DNA of 64,000 bases from assembly GCF_011601265.1 (NCBI RefSeq), contig NZ_JAAOLX010000002.1, positions 186,001 through 250,000 on the forward strand. Reading direction: 5' to 3'. Below are positions 37,931 to 46,390 of the stretch, one piece after another. A program made the position numbers and the translations under genes. The notes below the pieces were generated by a model. That model saw only the letters and a list, made by a program, of their open reading frames with translations. It was not told the DNA's origin and did no database searches. How positions within the stretch are numbered: the stretch's first letter is position 1; every line of letters starts with the position of its first letter. This DNA comes from Iodobacter violaceini. GTDB taxonomy: Bacteria > Pseudomonadota > Gammaproteobacteria > Burkholderiales > Chitinibacteraceae.

Positions 37931-38386
37931 ATGCCCAACAAGCTTTGTCCAGAATTAAAACTCGCCACCACATCCAATCTGCACTTCGATACCACCGCAC
38001 TGAAAGGCCAGGCCTTTGTGCTCTATTTCTACCCCAAGGACAGCACCCCGGGCTGCACCACCGAAGGCGGTGATTTTCGCGATCATCATGCCGAATTTCT
38101 CGCTGCCCAATGCCTTGTTTTTGGCATTTCCAGAGACAGCCTTAAAAGCCACGAAAACTTCAAAGCCAAACAAGAATATCCTTTCGAGCTAGTTTCTGAC
38201 CCGGATGAGACAGCTTGCCTGGCTTTTGATGTCATGAAGCAAAAGAAGATGTATGGTAAGGATGTAAGGGGAATTGAGCGCAGCACCTTTGTGATCAACA
38301 AAGAAGGAGAAATCGCTAAAGAATGGCGTGGCGTGAAAGTGCCGGGTCATGTAACAGAAGTACTGGAGTTTGTAAAAACGCTTTAA
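37931..38386 (+). CDS. bcp: Peroxiredoxin, BCP/PrxQ family
   Basis: This 151-residue thiol peroxidase reduces peroxides in the cytoplasm. The peroxidatic C42 is in YFYPKDSTPGCTTEGGDFRD. The second cysteine five residues later, seen in E. coli BCP, is replaced by glycine, so this is the one-cysteine type or it pairs with C6 or C93 elsewhere. ATG 37931 follows AAGGAG, so I prefer it to the TTG three bases upstream. It is divergent to dcd and 83 bp before the PhoH-like gene. Confidence 0.93.
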   Translation: MPNKLCPELKLATTSNLHFDTTALKGQAFVLYFYPKDSTPGCTTEGGDFRDHHAEFLAAQCLVFGISRDSLKSHENFKAKQEYPFELVSDPDETACLAFDVMKQKKMYGKDVRGIERSTFVINKEGEIAKEWRGVKVPGHVTEVLEFVKTL

Positions 38387-38469
38387 GTTGCATTGCAGGG
38401 TGAGGCCGCACAAGGCTCAGGTTTTGTCCACTCACCCCAGCCCACCTTTTTCCGTTCCAGGAGTTCATC

Positions 38470-39879
38470 ATGGCAACCCGCAAGCGCAAAGCACCGAGTG
38501 TCACCAAGCTCTTCGTTCTGGATACCAATGTTTTAATGCACGACCCCACCTCGCTCTTCCGCTTTGAGGAGCACGATCTCTTTCTGCCGATGATGACTTT
38601 AGAAGAGCTCGACAACAACAAAAAAGGCACATCCGAAGTCGCCCGTAATGCCCGGCAAGCCAGCCGTTTTCTGGAAGAGCTGATTTCCGGCAAAGAATCC
38701 GATCTGCATAACGGCGTACTGCTTGATACCGCCAGCAAAGGCCAGGCGCTGGGCCGGCTGTTTATGCAAACCGAAGCCATTACCAGCGTACTGCCCGCCC
38801 AGCTCCCTATGGGCAAAGCCGACAACCAGATTCTGGGCGTGGTACACCATCTGCAGCAAATGCACACCCAGCGCCAGGTGATTCTGGTTTCCAAAGACAT
38901 CAATATGCGCATCAAAGCGCGGGCGATGGGTTTGGCGGCAGAAGATTACTTTAACGATAAGGTATTAGAAGACACCGATCTGCTTTACACCGGCATGCGC
39001 GAAATTAACCAAAAATTTTGGGAGCGCAACGGCAAAGATCTGCAAAGCTGGCAGGAAGGCGGCCGCAGCTACTGGAAAATAAAAGGCCCGGACTGTGCCG
39101 AGCTGTACGTTAACCAGCTGCTTTATCAGGCAGGCGACACGCCTTTATCTGCCCGCGTTATCAACGTAGAAGGCAAAACGGCGCTGATTGAAAGTCTGAA
39201 AGACTACAGTCATAACAAAAATGCCATCTGGGGCATTGTCGCCCGCAATCGCGAGCAAAATTTCGCACTTAATCTGCTGATGAATCCCGATGTTGATTTT
39301 GTCTCCCTGCTGGGCCAGGCAGGCACAGGCAAAACCCTGCTCACGCTTGCGGCCAGCCTTGCGCAAACGTTGGAATCCAAGATTTACAGCGAAATCATCA
39401 TGACCCGCGTTACCGTGCCGGTTGGGGAAGACATCGGCTTTTTACCCGGCACCGAAGAAGAAAAAATGATGCCGTGGATGGGGGCGCTGGAAGACAACCT
39501 CGATGTGCTCAACCAATCTGACGCCGAAGCCGGCGACTGGGGGCGTGCAGCCACGCGCGATTTAATCCGCTCACGCATTAAAGTGAAATCGCTCAACTTT
39601 ATGCGCGGCCGCACCTTCCTCAAGAAATTCCTGATTATCGACGAGGCGCAAAACTTAACGCCCAAACAAATGAAAACCCTCATCACCCGCGCCGGCCCCG
39701 GCACTAAGGTAGTGTGCCTGGGTAATATCAGCCAGATCGACACCCCCTACCTGACGGAGGGCAGCTCAGGGCTGACTTACGTAGTCGATCGCTTTAAAAC
39801 ATGGGAGCACTCCGGCCACATCACCCTCACTCGTGGCGAGCGCTCCAGGTTGGCGGATTATGCGGCAGAGGCTTTGTAA
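38470..39879 (+). CDS. PIN-domain and PhoH ATPase fusion protein
   Basis: The 469 residues combine an N-terminal PIN nuclease domain (LFVLDTNVLMHDPTSL with D18, and MMTLEELDNNKKG) with a C-terminal PhoH-like ATPase (Walker A GQAGTGKT at 282-289, FLIIDEAQNLTPKQMKTLITR, and the RGERS end). Such PIN-PhoH proteins are RNA helicase/nucleases, and some belong to PhoAT systems; in proteobacteria they are usually stand-alone housekeeping genes. No antitoxin-like small gene precedes it. AGGAG lies before the ATG. A terminator follows. Confidence 0.92.
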   Translation: MATRKRKAPSVTKLFVLDTNVLMHDPTSLFRFEEHDLFLPMMTLEELDNNKKGTSEVARNARQASRFLEELISGKESDLHNGVLLDTASKGQALGRLFMQTEAITSVLPAQLPMGKADNQILGVVHHLQQMHTQRQVILVSKDINMRIKARAMGLAAEDYFNDKVLEDTDLLYTGMREINQKFWERNGKDLQSWQEGGRSYWKIKGPDCAELYVNQLLYQAGDTPLSARVINVEGKTALIESLKDYSHNKNAIWGIVARNREQNFALNLLMNPDVDFVSLLGQAGTGKTLLTLAASLAQTLESKIYSEIIMTRVTVPVGEDIGFLPGTEEEKMMPWMGALEDNLDVLNQSDAEAGDWGRAATRDLIRSRIKVKSLNFMRGRTFLKKFLIIDEAQNLTPKQMKTLITRAGPGTKVVCLGNISQIDTPYLTEGSSGLTYVVDRFKTWEHSGHITLTRGERSRLADYAAEAL

Positions 39880-39891
39880 GTTTTAAGCGGC

Positions 39892-39921
39892 AAAAAAGGG
39901 TCATCTGGCAGGCCCTTTTTT
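39892..39921 (+). terminator. Terminator after the PIN-PhoH gene
   Basis: AAAAAAGGG and CCCTTTTTTT flank an 11-14 nt loop a few bases after the stop codon. The G/C part of the stem is short, but the A/T extension makes it a plausible intrinsic terminator. Confidence 0.7.
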
Positions 39922-40114
39922 TATTCCCACCTGCACCGTGTACTACGCTGCGCTTTAGTGCAGTCTATAAATGGACTGCGTGCGTCCCCTCTCCTCTCTT
40001 ATTTACTTTTGTGGCTTGTGATGGAAAACATGGCATTATTCTTTGCGCAGTGGTTATACGCCAAGATTTAACGTCAGCCACTTAGCACATCAATCATTGA
40101 AAGAGGTTCGCGTC

Positions 40115-40495
40115 ATGTCCGTCAAATTATCGAAGAGCGATGCTATTGCAAGACTTTACCGTGAACAGCCCAATGTCAACCTCGACTCCAATGCAACTCA
40201 CTTTGCAAATATCAATGCAAGCAAAGCTGTATGGTGGTATGACATTCCCCGCAAAAAAGTGACATCTGGAAGTCATGAAGTCCTGCACATTTTGGCTCAT
40301 GATTTCTCAAACAACGAACTGCATTATCTTGTTGTGCCAACGAAGTATCTATGTAACAACTTGGGCAAGTTGGTTATTCGCAAAGATAAAGACTCCATAA
40401 GTCTCGAGCTTTCAGCAAGACCGTCAAATTTCATGCAAGATATTCGTCCAAGTGGAGGGCACATTCACTTTTCCCAGTTCCGGCAGTGCCAGTAA
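40115..40495 (+). CDS. Unknown 126-residue accessory protein
   Basis: From ATG 40115 (AGAGG upstream) the frame encodes a soluble protein with no signal peptide. It starts VKLSKSDAIARLYREQPNV, which looks like a short helical DNA-binding or linker segment, followed by a beta-rich part (NASKAVWWYDIPRKKV, ELHYLVVPTKYL, DSISLELSARPSN). I recognise no family. Lower G/C than the neighbours and the position beside a dispersed repeat suggest recent acquisition. A ten-codon ORF with its own strong ribosome binding site follows 15 bp later. Confidence 0.6.
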   Translation: MSVKLSKSDAIARLYREQPNVNLDSNATHFANINASKAVWWYDIPRKKVTSGSHEVLHILAHDFSNNELHYLVVPTKYLCNNLGKLVIRKDKDSISLELSARPSNFMQDIRPSGGHIHFSQFRQCQ

Positions 40496-40509
40496 AGAAA
40501 GGGGAACCT

Positions 40510-40542
40510 ATGAGACCTGGACCTGTATTTGACGTAAGTTAA
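40510..40542 (+). pseudogene. Ten-codon ORF, possible remnant of a second gene
   Basis: AAAGGGGAACCT is a strong ribosome binding site placed correctly before ATG 40510, but the frame (MRPGPVFDVS) stops after ten codons at 40540-40542. It lies directly behind the unknown 40115 gene. It may be the truncated start of a partner gene, a leader peptide, or chance. Confidence 0.3.
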
Positions 40543-40990
40543 GTAAATTCAATTTCCCGTAAAAGTATTTTTTTAGACCTTCAAAAATACAAATCAAAAT
40601 CCTATTCACTTCGACACCAAACTCAATACACATGAGTACGTGCGCCTACCCGCGAGCTTTCTTCGCACCTATCTGCCACGCTCATAGAACTGGGGCTTTA
40701 AATCCCGTTTAAGCACACCGAGCACGAAGGGAGACGAACAGGTTTATCGTTTGGCTCACGCCACGCGAGGGAACCGCGGAGCGGGGTGCGCTTCGGGTCG
40801 CCTTTCTTTGCTTACTTTCTTTGGCGAAGCAAAGAAAGTGAGTCCCCGTCGCGGACTGCGACTGTAAATTCACGTGCCGCAGGCACTAAATAAAATCAAA
40901 AAATTAAACGACAGCAATATTAGGCTTTTACTTGACAGCATGTAAGCATGTTTACACGAAATTTTCTTAAAATTTTCAAATTTAACATGA
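40543..40990. repeat. Intergenic dispersed repeat element with long inverted repeat
   Basis: No gene is visible here. At about 40801-40838 the sequence contains a perfect 12-bp inverted repeat, CTTTCTTTGCTT and AAGCAAAGAAAG, separated by 13 bp. The surrounding G/C-rich segment (about 40720-40890) translates in one frame to GSPFFAYFLWRSKESESP, a peptide I associate with repeated intergenic elements in several proteobacterial genomes. That recognition is from memory. The remaining part (40880-40990) is A/T-rich. Confidence 0.55.
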
Positions 40991-41030
40991 AAAAAACAAG
41001 CCGATGCTCCCGCACCGGCTTATTTTTTCT
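40991..41030 (-). terminator. Terminator after amn
   Basis: AAGCCG (40998-41003) and CGGCTT (41016-41021) form the stem. On the minus strand it is followed by GTTTTTTT and on the plus strand by ATTTTTT, so it can act in both directions. Confidence 0.75.
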
Positions 41031-41084
41031 GCAAAAGAGCACACCAAACTGCGCTTTAAGCACACCCCAGCAAAAACATAAACC

Positions 41085-42590
41085 TCACTGAAACGCCACC
41101 TCAGCAAAACTTCTCAGCTTACGGCTATGCAACTGCCCCTCGCCCTGATCGCGCAACAGCTCCATGGCCCGAATACCAATTCGCAAGTGCTGATCAACCC
41201 GCTCGCGGTAGAAGTGATTAGCCATACCAGGTAGTTTGATTTCGCCGTGCAGCGGTTTATCGCTCACACAAAGCAGCGTTCCGTAAGGCACGCGGAATCT
41301 GAAGCCGTTGGCGGCGATGGTGGCGCTTTCCATATCCAGCGCAATGGCGCGGCTTTGGCTAAAGCGGCGCTGCGGGCGGTTGTCGGGGAGTAATTCCCAA
41401 TTGCGGTTATCGGTGCTGGCCACGGTGCCGGTACGCATAATGCTTTTTAGCTCGGCGCCTTTCATTTCGGTGATTTGTGAAACAGCCGCTTCTAAGGCCA
41501 GCTGAATTTCAGCCAGGGCAGGCACCGGCACCCAAAGTGGCAAATCTTCATCCAGCACATGATCTTCACGCACATAGCCGTGCGCCAGCACGTAATCGCC
41601 CATTTGCTGCGAATTTCGCAGGCCCGCGCAATGGCCCAGCATGACCCACGCATGGGGGCGCAATACGGCGATATGGTCGGTAATGGTTTTGGCATTGGCG
41701 GGGCCAACGCCGATATTCACCATACTAATCCCAGTGTTATCTGCACGGATCAAATGGTAAGCAGGCATTTGCGGCAGGCGCGGTGGTGCTGCGCCCAGCG
41801 CATCAATGGCTTCGGCATCAAGGCCAATGCGGCGGGTGATCACATTGCCCGGCTCTACAAAGGCAATGTATTCACTATCCGGGTCTTGCATGCATTCATG
41901 CCCAAGCCGCACGAACTCATCAATGTAAAACTGGTAATTGGTAAACAGTACAAAATTCTGAAAATGCTCGGGCACCGTGCCCGTGTAATGACGCAAGCGG
42001 TGCAGGGAGTAATCAACCCGCGCTGCTGTAAACAAAGACAGCGGCTCCGGCTCGCCCGGCTTAGGCTCGTAAGTGCCGTTGGCAATGCCATCATCCATGG
42101 CAGATAAATCTGGCAGATCAAACATATCGCGCATCAGCTGGCGGCGCTCTGCTGTGAGCGTGCCTTCAATATGATCGTGCTCGGCAAAAGAGAAATGCAC
42201 CGGCATGGGCTGGGTGCTTACGCCAACTTCTAATTCATTCTGATGGCTTTGCAAGAGCAGCGTAAATTGCTCCAGATAATATCTGTCGTAAAGATCCGGG
42301 CGGGTTAAAGTGGTTTCAAAGCTGCCCGGCCCCGCTACAAAGCCATAGCTTAAATGCGCACTCTCATTGGTGAGCCTTGCAACGGTATCGGTTTGAATTC
42401 TTACAAAAGGATAGTAAGCCCGAACATGGCCTGGCAAGGCTTCGCCGGCCACAAAACGCTGCATGGCATCGCGCAAATGCGCCACACTGCTTTCATAAAT
42501 CAAACGCACCTGCGCAAGGGCCTCAAGCGGATCTGCATGGCGGGTTGGTGCAATAAACTCGGGCAAATAAGGCATACGTCGACGGCTCAT
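41085..42590 (-). CDS. amn: AMP nucleosidase
   Basis: Amn splits AMP to adenine and ribose 5-phosphate and so controls adenylate levels. The 501 residues from ATG 42590 (GGAG upstream) have the Amn-specific N-terminal regulatory domain (about 1-180) and a phosphorylase-like catalytic domain (ISMVNIGVGPANAKTITDHIAVLRP, then ALDMESATIAANGFRF with the catalytic acid region). The 20 further upstream codons in the frame are not conserved. Length is near E. coli Amn (484). The gene is transcribed alone, between two terminators. Confidence 0.94.
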   Translation of the reverse strand: MSRRRMPYLPEFIAPTRHADPLEALAQVRLIYESSVAHLRDAMQRFVAGEALPGHVRAYYPFVRIQTDTVARLTNESAHLSYGFVAGPGSFETTLTRPDLYDRYYLEQFTLLLQSHQNELEVGVSTQPMPVHFSFAEHDHIEGTLTAERRQLMRDMFDLPDLSAMDDGIANGTYEPKPGEPEPLSLFTAARVDYSLHRLRHYTGTVPEHFQNFVLFTNYQFYIDEFVRLGHECMQDPDSEYIAFVEPGNVITRRIGLDAEAIDALGAAPPRLPQMPAYHLIRADNTGISMVNIGVGPANAKTITDHIAVLRPHAWVMLGHCAGLRNSQQMGDYVLAHGYVREDHVLDEDLPLWVPVPALAEIQLALEAAVSQITEMKGAELKSIMRTGTVASTDNRNWELLPDNRPQRRFSQSRAIALDMESATIAANGFRFRVPYGTLLCVSDKPLHGEIKLPGMANHFYRERVDQHLRIGIRAMELLRDQGEGQLHSRKLRSFAEVAFQ

Positions 42591-42872
42591 TGGGGCGTCT
42601 CCATTTTTTTCATTGGAATTACACAGAACAAATCTTTCTACCGGACCCATTCTACTTTTAAACAGATTACGATTATCTTATTTTATTGAAATTCCGAATC
42701 AGACTTAAGCCAGTGCAAGCGGTTCAATTTAATCGGGATAAATATGTGCGCAACTTTTTACAATATAAACACGGGCAATAGCTAAAACTATCCAGTCAGA
42801 CAGCCACTCTCAAAACAACATTCACTCAGCAAATAAAACAGCATCACACCTGGCAACAGCAGGTTCAGGCAT
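42591..42872. other. Intergenic region between pta and amn
   Basis: About 280 bp of A/T-rich sequence that should contain the amn promoter on the minus strand. No gene, repeat or RNA element is evident. Confidence 0.5.
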
Positions 42873-42901
42873 AAAAAAACCGGGCACAAGGCCCGGTTTT
42901 T
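42873..42901 (-). terminator. Terminator after pta
   Basis: AAACCGGGC and GCCCGGTTT with a 5-nt loop, flanked by A- and T-runs, form a strong bidirectional terminator 17 bp beyond the pta stop. Confidence 0.92.
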
Positions 42902-42917
42902 ATCTCTGGCAAATTGA

Positions 42918-44963
42918 TTACGCCGCCAGGTTTTGCGCCTGAATGGCAGTCAGGGCAATGGTAAACACAATATCATCGACCAATGCGCCGCGTGACAAAT
43001 CATTGACTGGCTTACGCAAACCTTGCAACATTGGACCAACACTCACCACATGGGCGCTGCGTTGTACGGCCTTATACGTGGTGTTACCTGTATTCAGATC
43101 AGGGAATACAAACACGGTTGCCTTGCCTGCCACAGCGCTGCTTGGCGCTTTTTGCGCCGCCACTTCAGATACCGATGCTGCGTCGTATTGCAGCGGGCCA
43201 TCCAGCACCAGATCAGGGTAGCTGCTGCGGGCCAGCTCAGTGGCTTCGCGTACTTTATCCACATCGGCCCCCGCACCGGATTTGCCGGTGCTGTAGCTGA
43301 TCATGGCTACTTTAGGGTCCACACCAAATGCGCGGGCACTATCAGCACTTTGCTTCGCAATCTCGGCCAATTGCACTGCATTCGGGTTAGGATTAATCGC
43401 GCAATCGCCATAAACCAGCACCTGCTCCGGCATCAGCATAAAGAACACCGAAGAAACAATCGACGAGCCAGGCGCAGTTTTGATCAGCTGCAACGCAGGG
43501 CGCACCGTACTTGCTGTGGTGTGGATCGCGCCGGACACCAGGCCATCCACCTTGTTCACAGCCAGCATCATGGTGCCCAGCACAACGGTATCTTCAAGCT
43601 GTTGCAATGCCTGACCAGGGGTAAGGCCCTTGCTCTTACGCAGCTCAACCATCGGATCTACATACTCAGCGCGGATCACATCCGGATCCAGAATCTCAAG
43701 GCTTTCTGGCAACATCACACCCTGCGCAGCGGCAATGGCTTCGATGGTGGCGCGTTTACCCAGCAAGACGCAGTGGGCAATGCCTTTTTCTTCACAAATA
43801 ATGGCGGCACGAATAGTGCGTGGCTCTTCGCCCTCAGGCAAGACCACGGTTTTACGCACTGAGCGCGCTTTCTGGATAAGCTGATAACGGAAAGCCGGTG
43901 GTGACATGCGTGACGATGGCGGCACTTGCACCGCATTCATCAGCATGGCCATATCGATTTGCTCGGATACGGCATCCAGCACCAGATTCATGCGCTCGCT
44001 GTCGTCGGTGGCTACCGCCGGCGGCAATTGGGTAATACGAATCGCGGTATTAAAGCTGTCGCTGTCTGTGCGCATCACCGGAATGCCGCTGGTTAAGGCC
44101 TGGCGTGATAACTCCAGAATACGGCTGTCCGGCTGGCTGGAATGCGTCAGCAGCAACCCGGCCAGCTGCACACCCTGGCTGGCGGCCAGAGCGGTTGCCA
44201 GCATCACATCATCTCTGTCCCCGGCGCTGACCACTAAAGCACCTGCTTTCAGACGCTCAATCACTTCAGGAACAGAGCGGGCTGCCACCACGGTTTCCAG
44301 CACGCGGCGGTTTGCAATATCGCCTTCAATCAGGATTTCTGCATTCAAATGACGGGCAATATCTAAAGTGCGCGGCGCAAGCAAAGCCGGATCAAACTTA
44401 ATAAAGCCCCACAACGGAATACCATCCAGCTCGTATTGCACAGAAGCTGCGTCAAACTGCGCGGTGGCTTTATTGAAAATCACACCGGCTACTTTGCAGC
44501 CTTCATTTTTCAGCTGACTGGCCGCAAGGCGGGATTCTGCCACCGCCCCTGTTGCGCGCGCATTGGCCACTAAAATCACTTCTGCCTGCAAGCTGCGGGC
44601 CACTTCATTATTTAATCTGGCGGTAAATGCATTGCTTGGATCCAAATGCATGCCTTCAACCACTAATACATCCACGCCATGCGCCGCGCCCATACACAGG
44701 CTGACAATATCTTCCAATAACTCATCATTCTGCCCTGCAGATACGCGGGCAATAACCTGCGCAATCGATAAAGACTGCGGACATTCAATCTGGCAAATTT
44801 GTGAGGCAAAATGCGTAGAGCGCTCAATACCCTGCGGCTCTTGAGAAACCGGCTTTACAAATCCCACTTTCAGACCCTGGTGTTGCAAAGCGCGAACCAC
44901 ACCTAAAGAAACCGAAGTAAGGCCGACATTTTGTCGGGTTGGAGCCACAAAAAAGGTTTGCAT
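42918..44963 (-). CDS. pta: Phosphate acetyltransferase (long form)
   Basis: Pta interconverts acetyl-CoA and acetyl phosphate. The 681 residues comprise an N-terminal P-loop-like domain (MQTFFVAPTRQNVGLTSVSLGV), a central DRTGG regulatory domain (about 210-330) and the C-terminal PTA catalytic domain from about residue 355 (RKTVVLPEGEEPRTIRAA, VSGAIHTTASTVRPALQ, MISYSTGKSGAGADVDKV, FPDLNTGNTTYKAVQR). This is the class II, allosterically regulated form. The start has AGGA upstream. Acetate kinase, the usual neighbour, is not adjacent. Confidence 0.96.
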   Translation of the reverse strand: MQTFFVAPTRQNVGLTSVSLGVVRALQHQGLKVGFVKPVSQEPQGIERSTHFASQICQIECPQSLSIAQVIARVSAGQNDELLEDIVSLCMGAAHGVDVLVVEGMHLDPSNAFTARLNNEVARSLQAEVILVANARATGAVAESRLAASQLKNEGCKVAGVIFNKATAQFDAASVQYELDGIPLWGFIKFDPALLAPRTLDIARHLNAEILIEGDIANRRVLETVVAARSVPEVIERLKAGALVVSAGDRDDVMLATALAASQGVQLAGLLLTHSSQPDSRILELSRQALTSGIPVMRTDSDSFNTAIRITQLPPAVATDDSERMNLVLDAVSEQIDMAMLMNAVQVPPSSRMSPPAFRYQLIQKARSVRKTVVLPEGEEPRTIRAAIICEEKGIAHCVLLGKRATIEAIAAAQGVMLPESLEILDPDVIRAEYVDPMVELRKSKGLTPGQALQQLEDTVVLGTMMLAVNKVDGLVSGAIHTTASTVRPALQLIKTAPGSSIVSSVFFMLMPEQVLVYGDCAINPNPNAVQLAEIAKQSADSARAFGVDPKVAMISYSTGKSGAGADVDKVREATELARSSYPDLVLDGPLQYDAASVSEVAAQKAPSSAVAGKATVFVFPDLNTGNTTYKAVQRSAHVVSVGPMLQGLRKPVNDLSRGALVDDIVFTIALTAIQAQNLAA

Positions 44964-45408
44964 ATATCATCCTCAGCACGTAACAAACTTTGCTACTAAA
45001 AAACACATCAAATAAGGGGTGTAAGGCTGGCGGGCATGCATCTGAAAAAACAGGATGCCCGCGAAGGCCGTCAATGTAGAACAAAGCGCCGCATTTAGGT
45101 CGGCAACTTTCACACCTTGAGCACGATCTTTGTTCCATGTCATAAAAAAATGCTGCATCGCACACTAAATCGGCTAAATTCAAACCCGGCGCGGATGTTT
45201 TAATGAGTTTAGCAGCCTTGCCTGCAAAAAAAGGGCCGTTTGCCCGCCGGCTTTCAAGCACCAGAAACCTTAGTATTTGCTTAAGTAGTCCTGTCACCCT
45301 GCTTTAAAACAGCGTTTCGAGTTAGAATCGCACAGCAACTCTGAGCAAGCCCCTGCCTGTGTACAGACAGGCTTGCCCACCACTCCATTCATCACCGCGG
45401 TGAGATTT
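44964..45408. other. Intergenic region between divergent pta and parA
   Basis: This 445-bp stretch should contain the promoters of pta (minus) and the ParA gene (plus). A TAGAAT -10-like box is at 45323-45328 but lacks a good -35. A 157-codon open frame on the minus strand (44824-45297) overlaps pta and is very Cys-rich without any domain, so I regard it as spurious. Confidence 0.45.
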
Positions 45409-46194
45409 ATGACGGTTATTGTCGTTTTCAATCAAAAAGGTGGCGTAGGTAAAACCACCGTCAGCGCCAACCTGGCCGCCGCCATCGCCAAAAATGGCGT
45501 AGAGCCGCTGGTGATTGATTTAGACCCGCAAGCTCACCTCACCTCGCTCTACGGCATAAAACCTAAAAGCAGCCAAAGCATTTATCGCTTCTTTCAGGGG
45601 GCAAGCACACTATCTGATCTAATTATTACAAGAGATGACGGCATTAACTTTGTGCCATCTCATTTAGAGCTGGGAAAAGTAGACGCGCAGCTTACCCGCC
45701 ACAAAGATCATGTATGGCGACTGAAGCTGGCACTGACAGCAGAAATGCTTTCGGGCTTTGGCCTGCCCATTATCATTGACTGCACGCCAACACTGGGTGT
45801 GTTGTCGTTTTCGGCCATGTTTGCCGCCGACATCATTCTGGCCCCCGTTGCCGCCGAATACTTGGCCCTGAACGGCGCGGTACAGCTGGCGCAAACACTG
45901 AAAGGACTTGAGAAGTTTCAGGCCAGAAAACCAAGGCGCTTTCTGATCAACCGCTACACGCCGGGGCAAATCACATCAGAAACCGTGGCTGGCCAGCTGA
46001 TCAAACACTTCCCCGGAGAAGTGCTTAAAACCCGCATCAGAGAGCAAGAAGCGCTATCAGCGGCGGTAGGCAGCGGTGCAAACATCTTCGACTTCGCCCC
46101 CACCTCAGGCGCAGCAGCAGACTTTACTTTCTTGCTGGACGAGCTGATCGAATCCAGCCTGATCTCGCTGTCACTGGATTTACCGTTTGAGTGA
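45409..46194 (+). CDS. Orphan ParA-family ATPase
   Basis: The 261-residue protein begins MTVIVVFNQKGGVGKTTVSA with the deviant Walker A (K10-GGVGKTT) of ParA/MinD ATPases, then VIDLDPQAHLTSLYG and IIIDCTPTLGVLSFSAMFAAD. ParA proteins position plasmids, chromosomes or protein clusters. No parB, DNA-binding partner or parS-like repeat is adjacent, and the chromosomal parAB is normally near the origin, so this is a stand-alone copy whose cargo is unknown. Its C-terminal part (REQEALSAAVGSGANIFDFA) resembles ParA proteins of cellulose or chemotaxis systems. ATG 45409 is preferred over the TTG at 45373. Confidence 0.88.
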   Translation: MTVIVVFNQKGGVGKTTVSANLAAAIAKNGVEPLVIDLDPQAHLTSLYGIKPKSSQSIYRFFQGASTLSDLIITRDDGINFVPSHLELGKVDAQLTRHKDHVWRLKLALTAEMLSGFGLPIIIDCTPTLGVLSFSAMFAADIILAPVAAEYLALNGAVQLAQTLKGLEKFQARKPRRFLINRYTPGQITSETVAGQLIKHFPGEVLKTRIREQEALSAAVGSGANIFDFAPTSGAAADFTFLLDELIESSLISLSLDLPFE

Positions 46195-46390
46195 TGCTTT
46201 TTTGATGAGCGCCAAAAAAGAAAGATCTGCAGACACGGCGCTTAAAAGCAGAACACGGTAAAGACCTTAAGAGAAATACAGATCAATGATCGTCTTACCT
46301 TAGATTTCTCAACACTTCCTCTGTGTGTCCTGTGTCCTCTCCGATCCCTGCGCCTAAATTGCTTTTTAACCTTTCTCCCCAGTACCACCA
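46195..46390. other. Intergenic region with a degenerate repeat-like segment
   Basis: No gene is visible. Around 46310-46340 the sequence CACTTCCTCTGTGTGTCC followed by TGTGTCCTCT resembles the frequent intergenic motif built on CCTCTGTGTTCTCTGTG found in many bacterial genomes. The match is partial and from memory. Confidence 0.35.

Noticed and set aside
38470-39879. PhoAT-type toxin-antitoxin system at the PIN-PhoH gene
   Set aside because: No small upstream antitoxin gene is coupled to it; bcp precedes it with an 83-bp gap.
43023-43862. 279-codon plus-strand frame opposite pta
   Set aside because: Antisense shadow of the conserved Pta catalytic domain.
44824-45297. 157-codon Cys-rich minus-strand frame overlapping the start of pta
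   Set aside because: It overlaps a certain gene by 140 bp in another frame, has no start signal and no domain.
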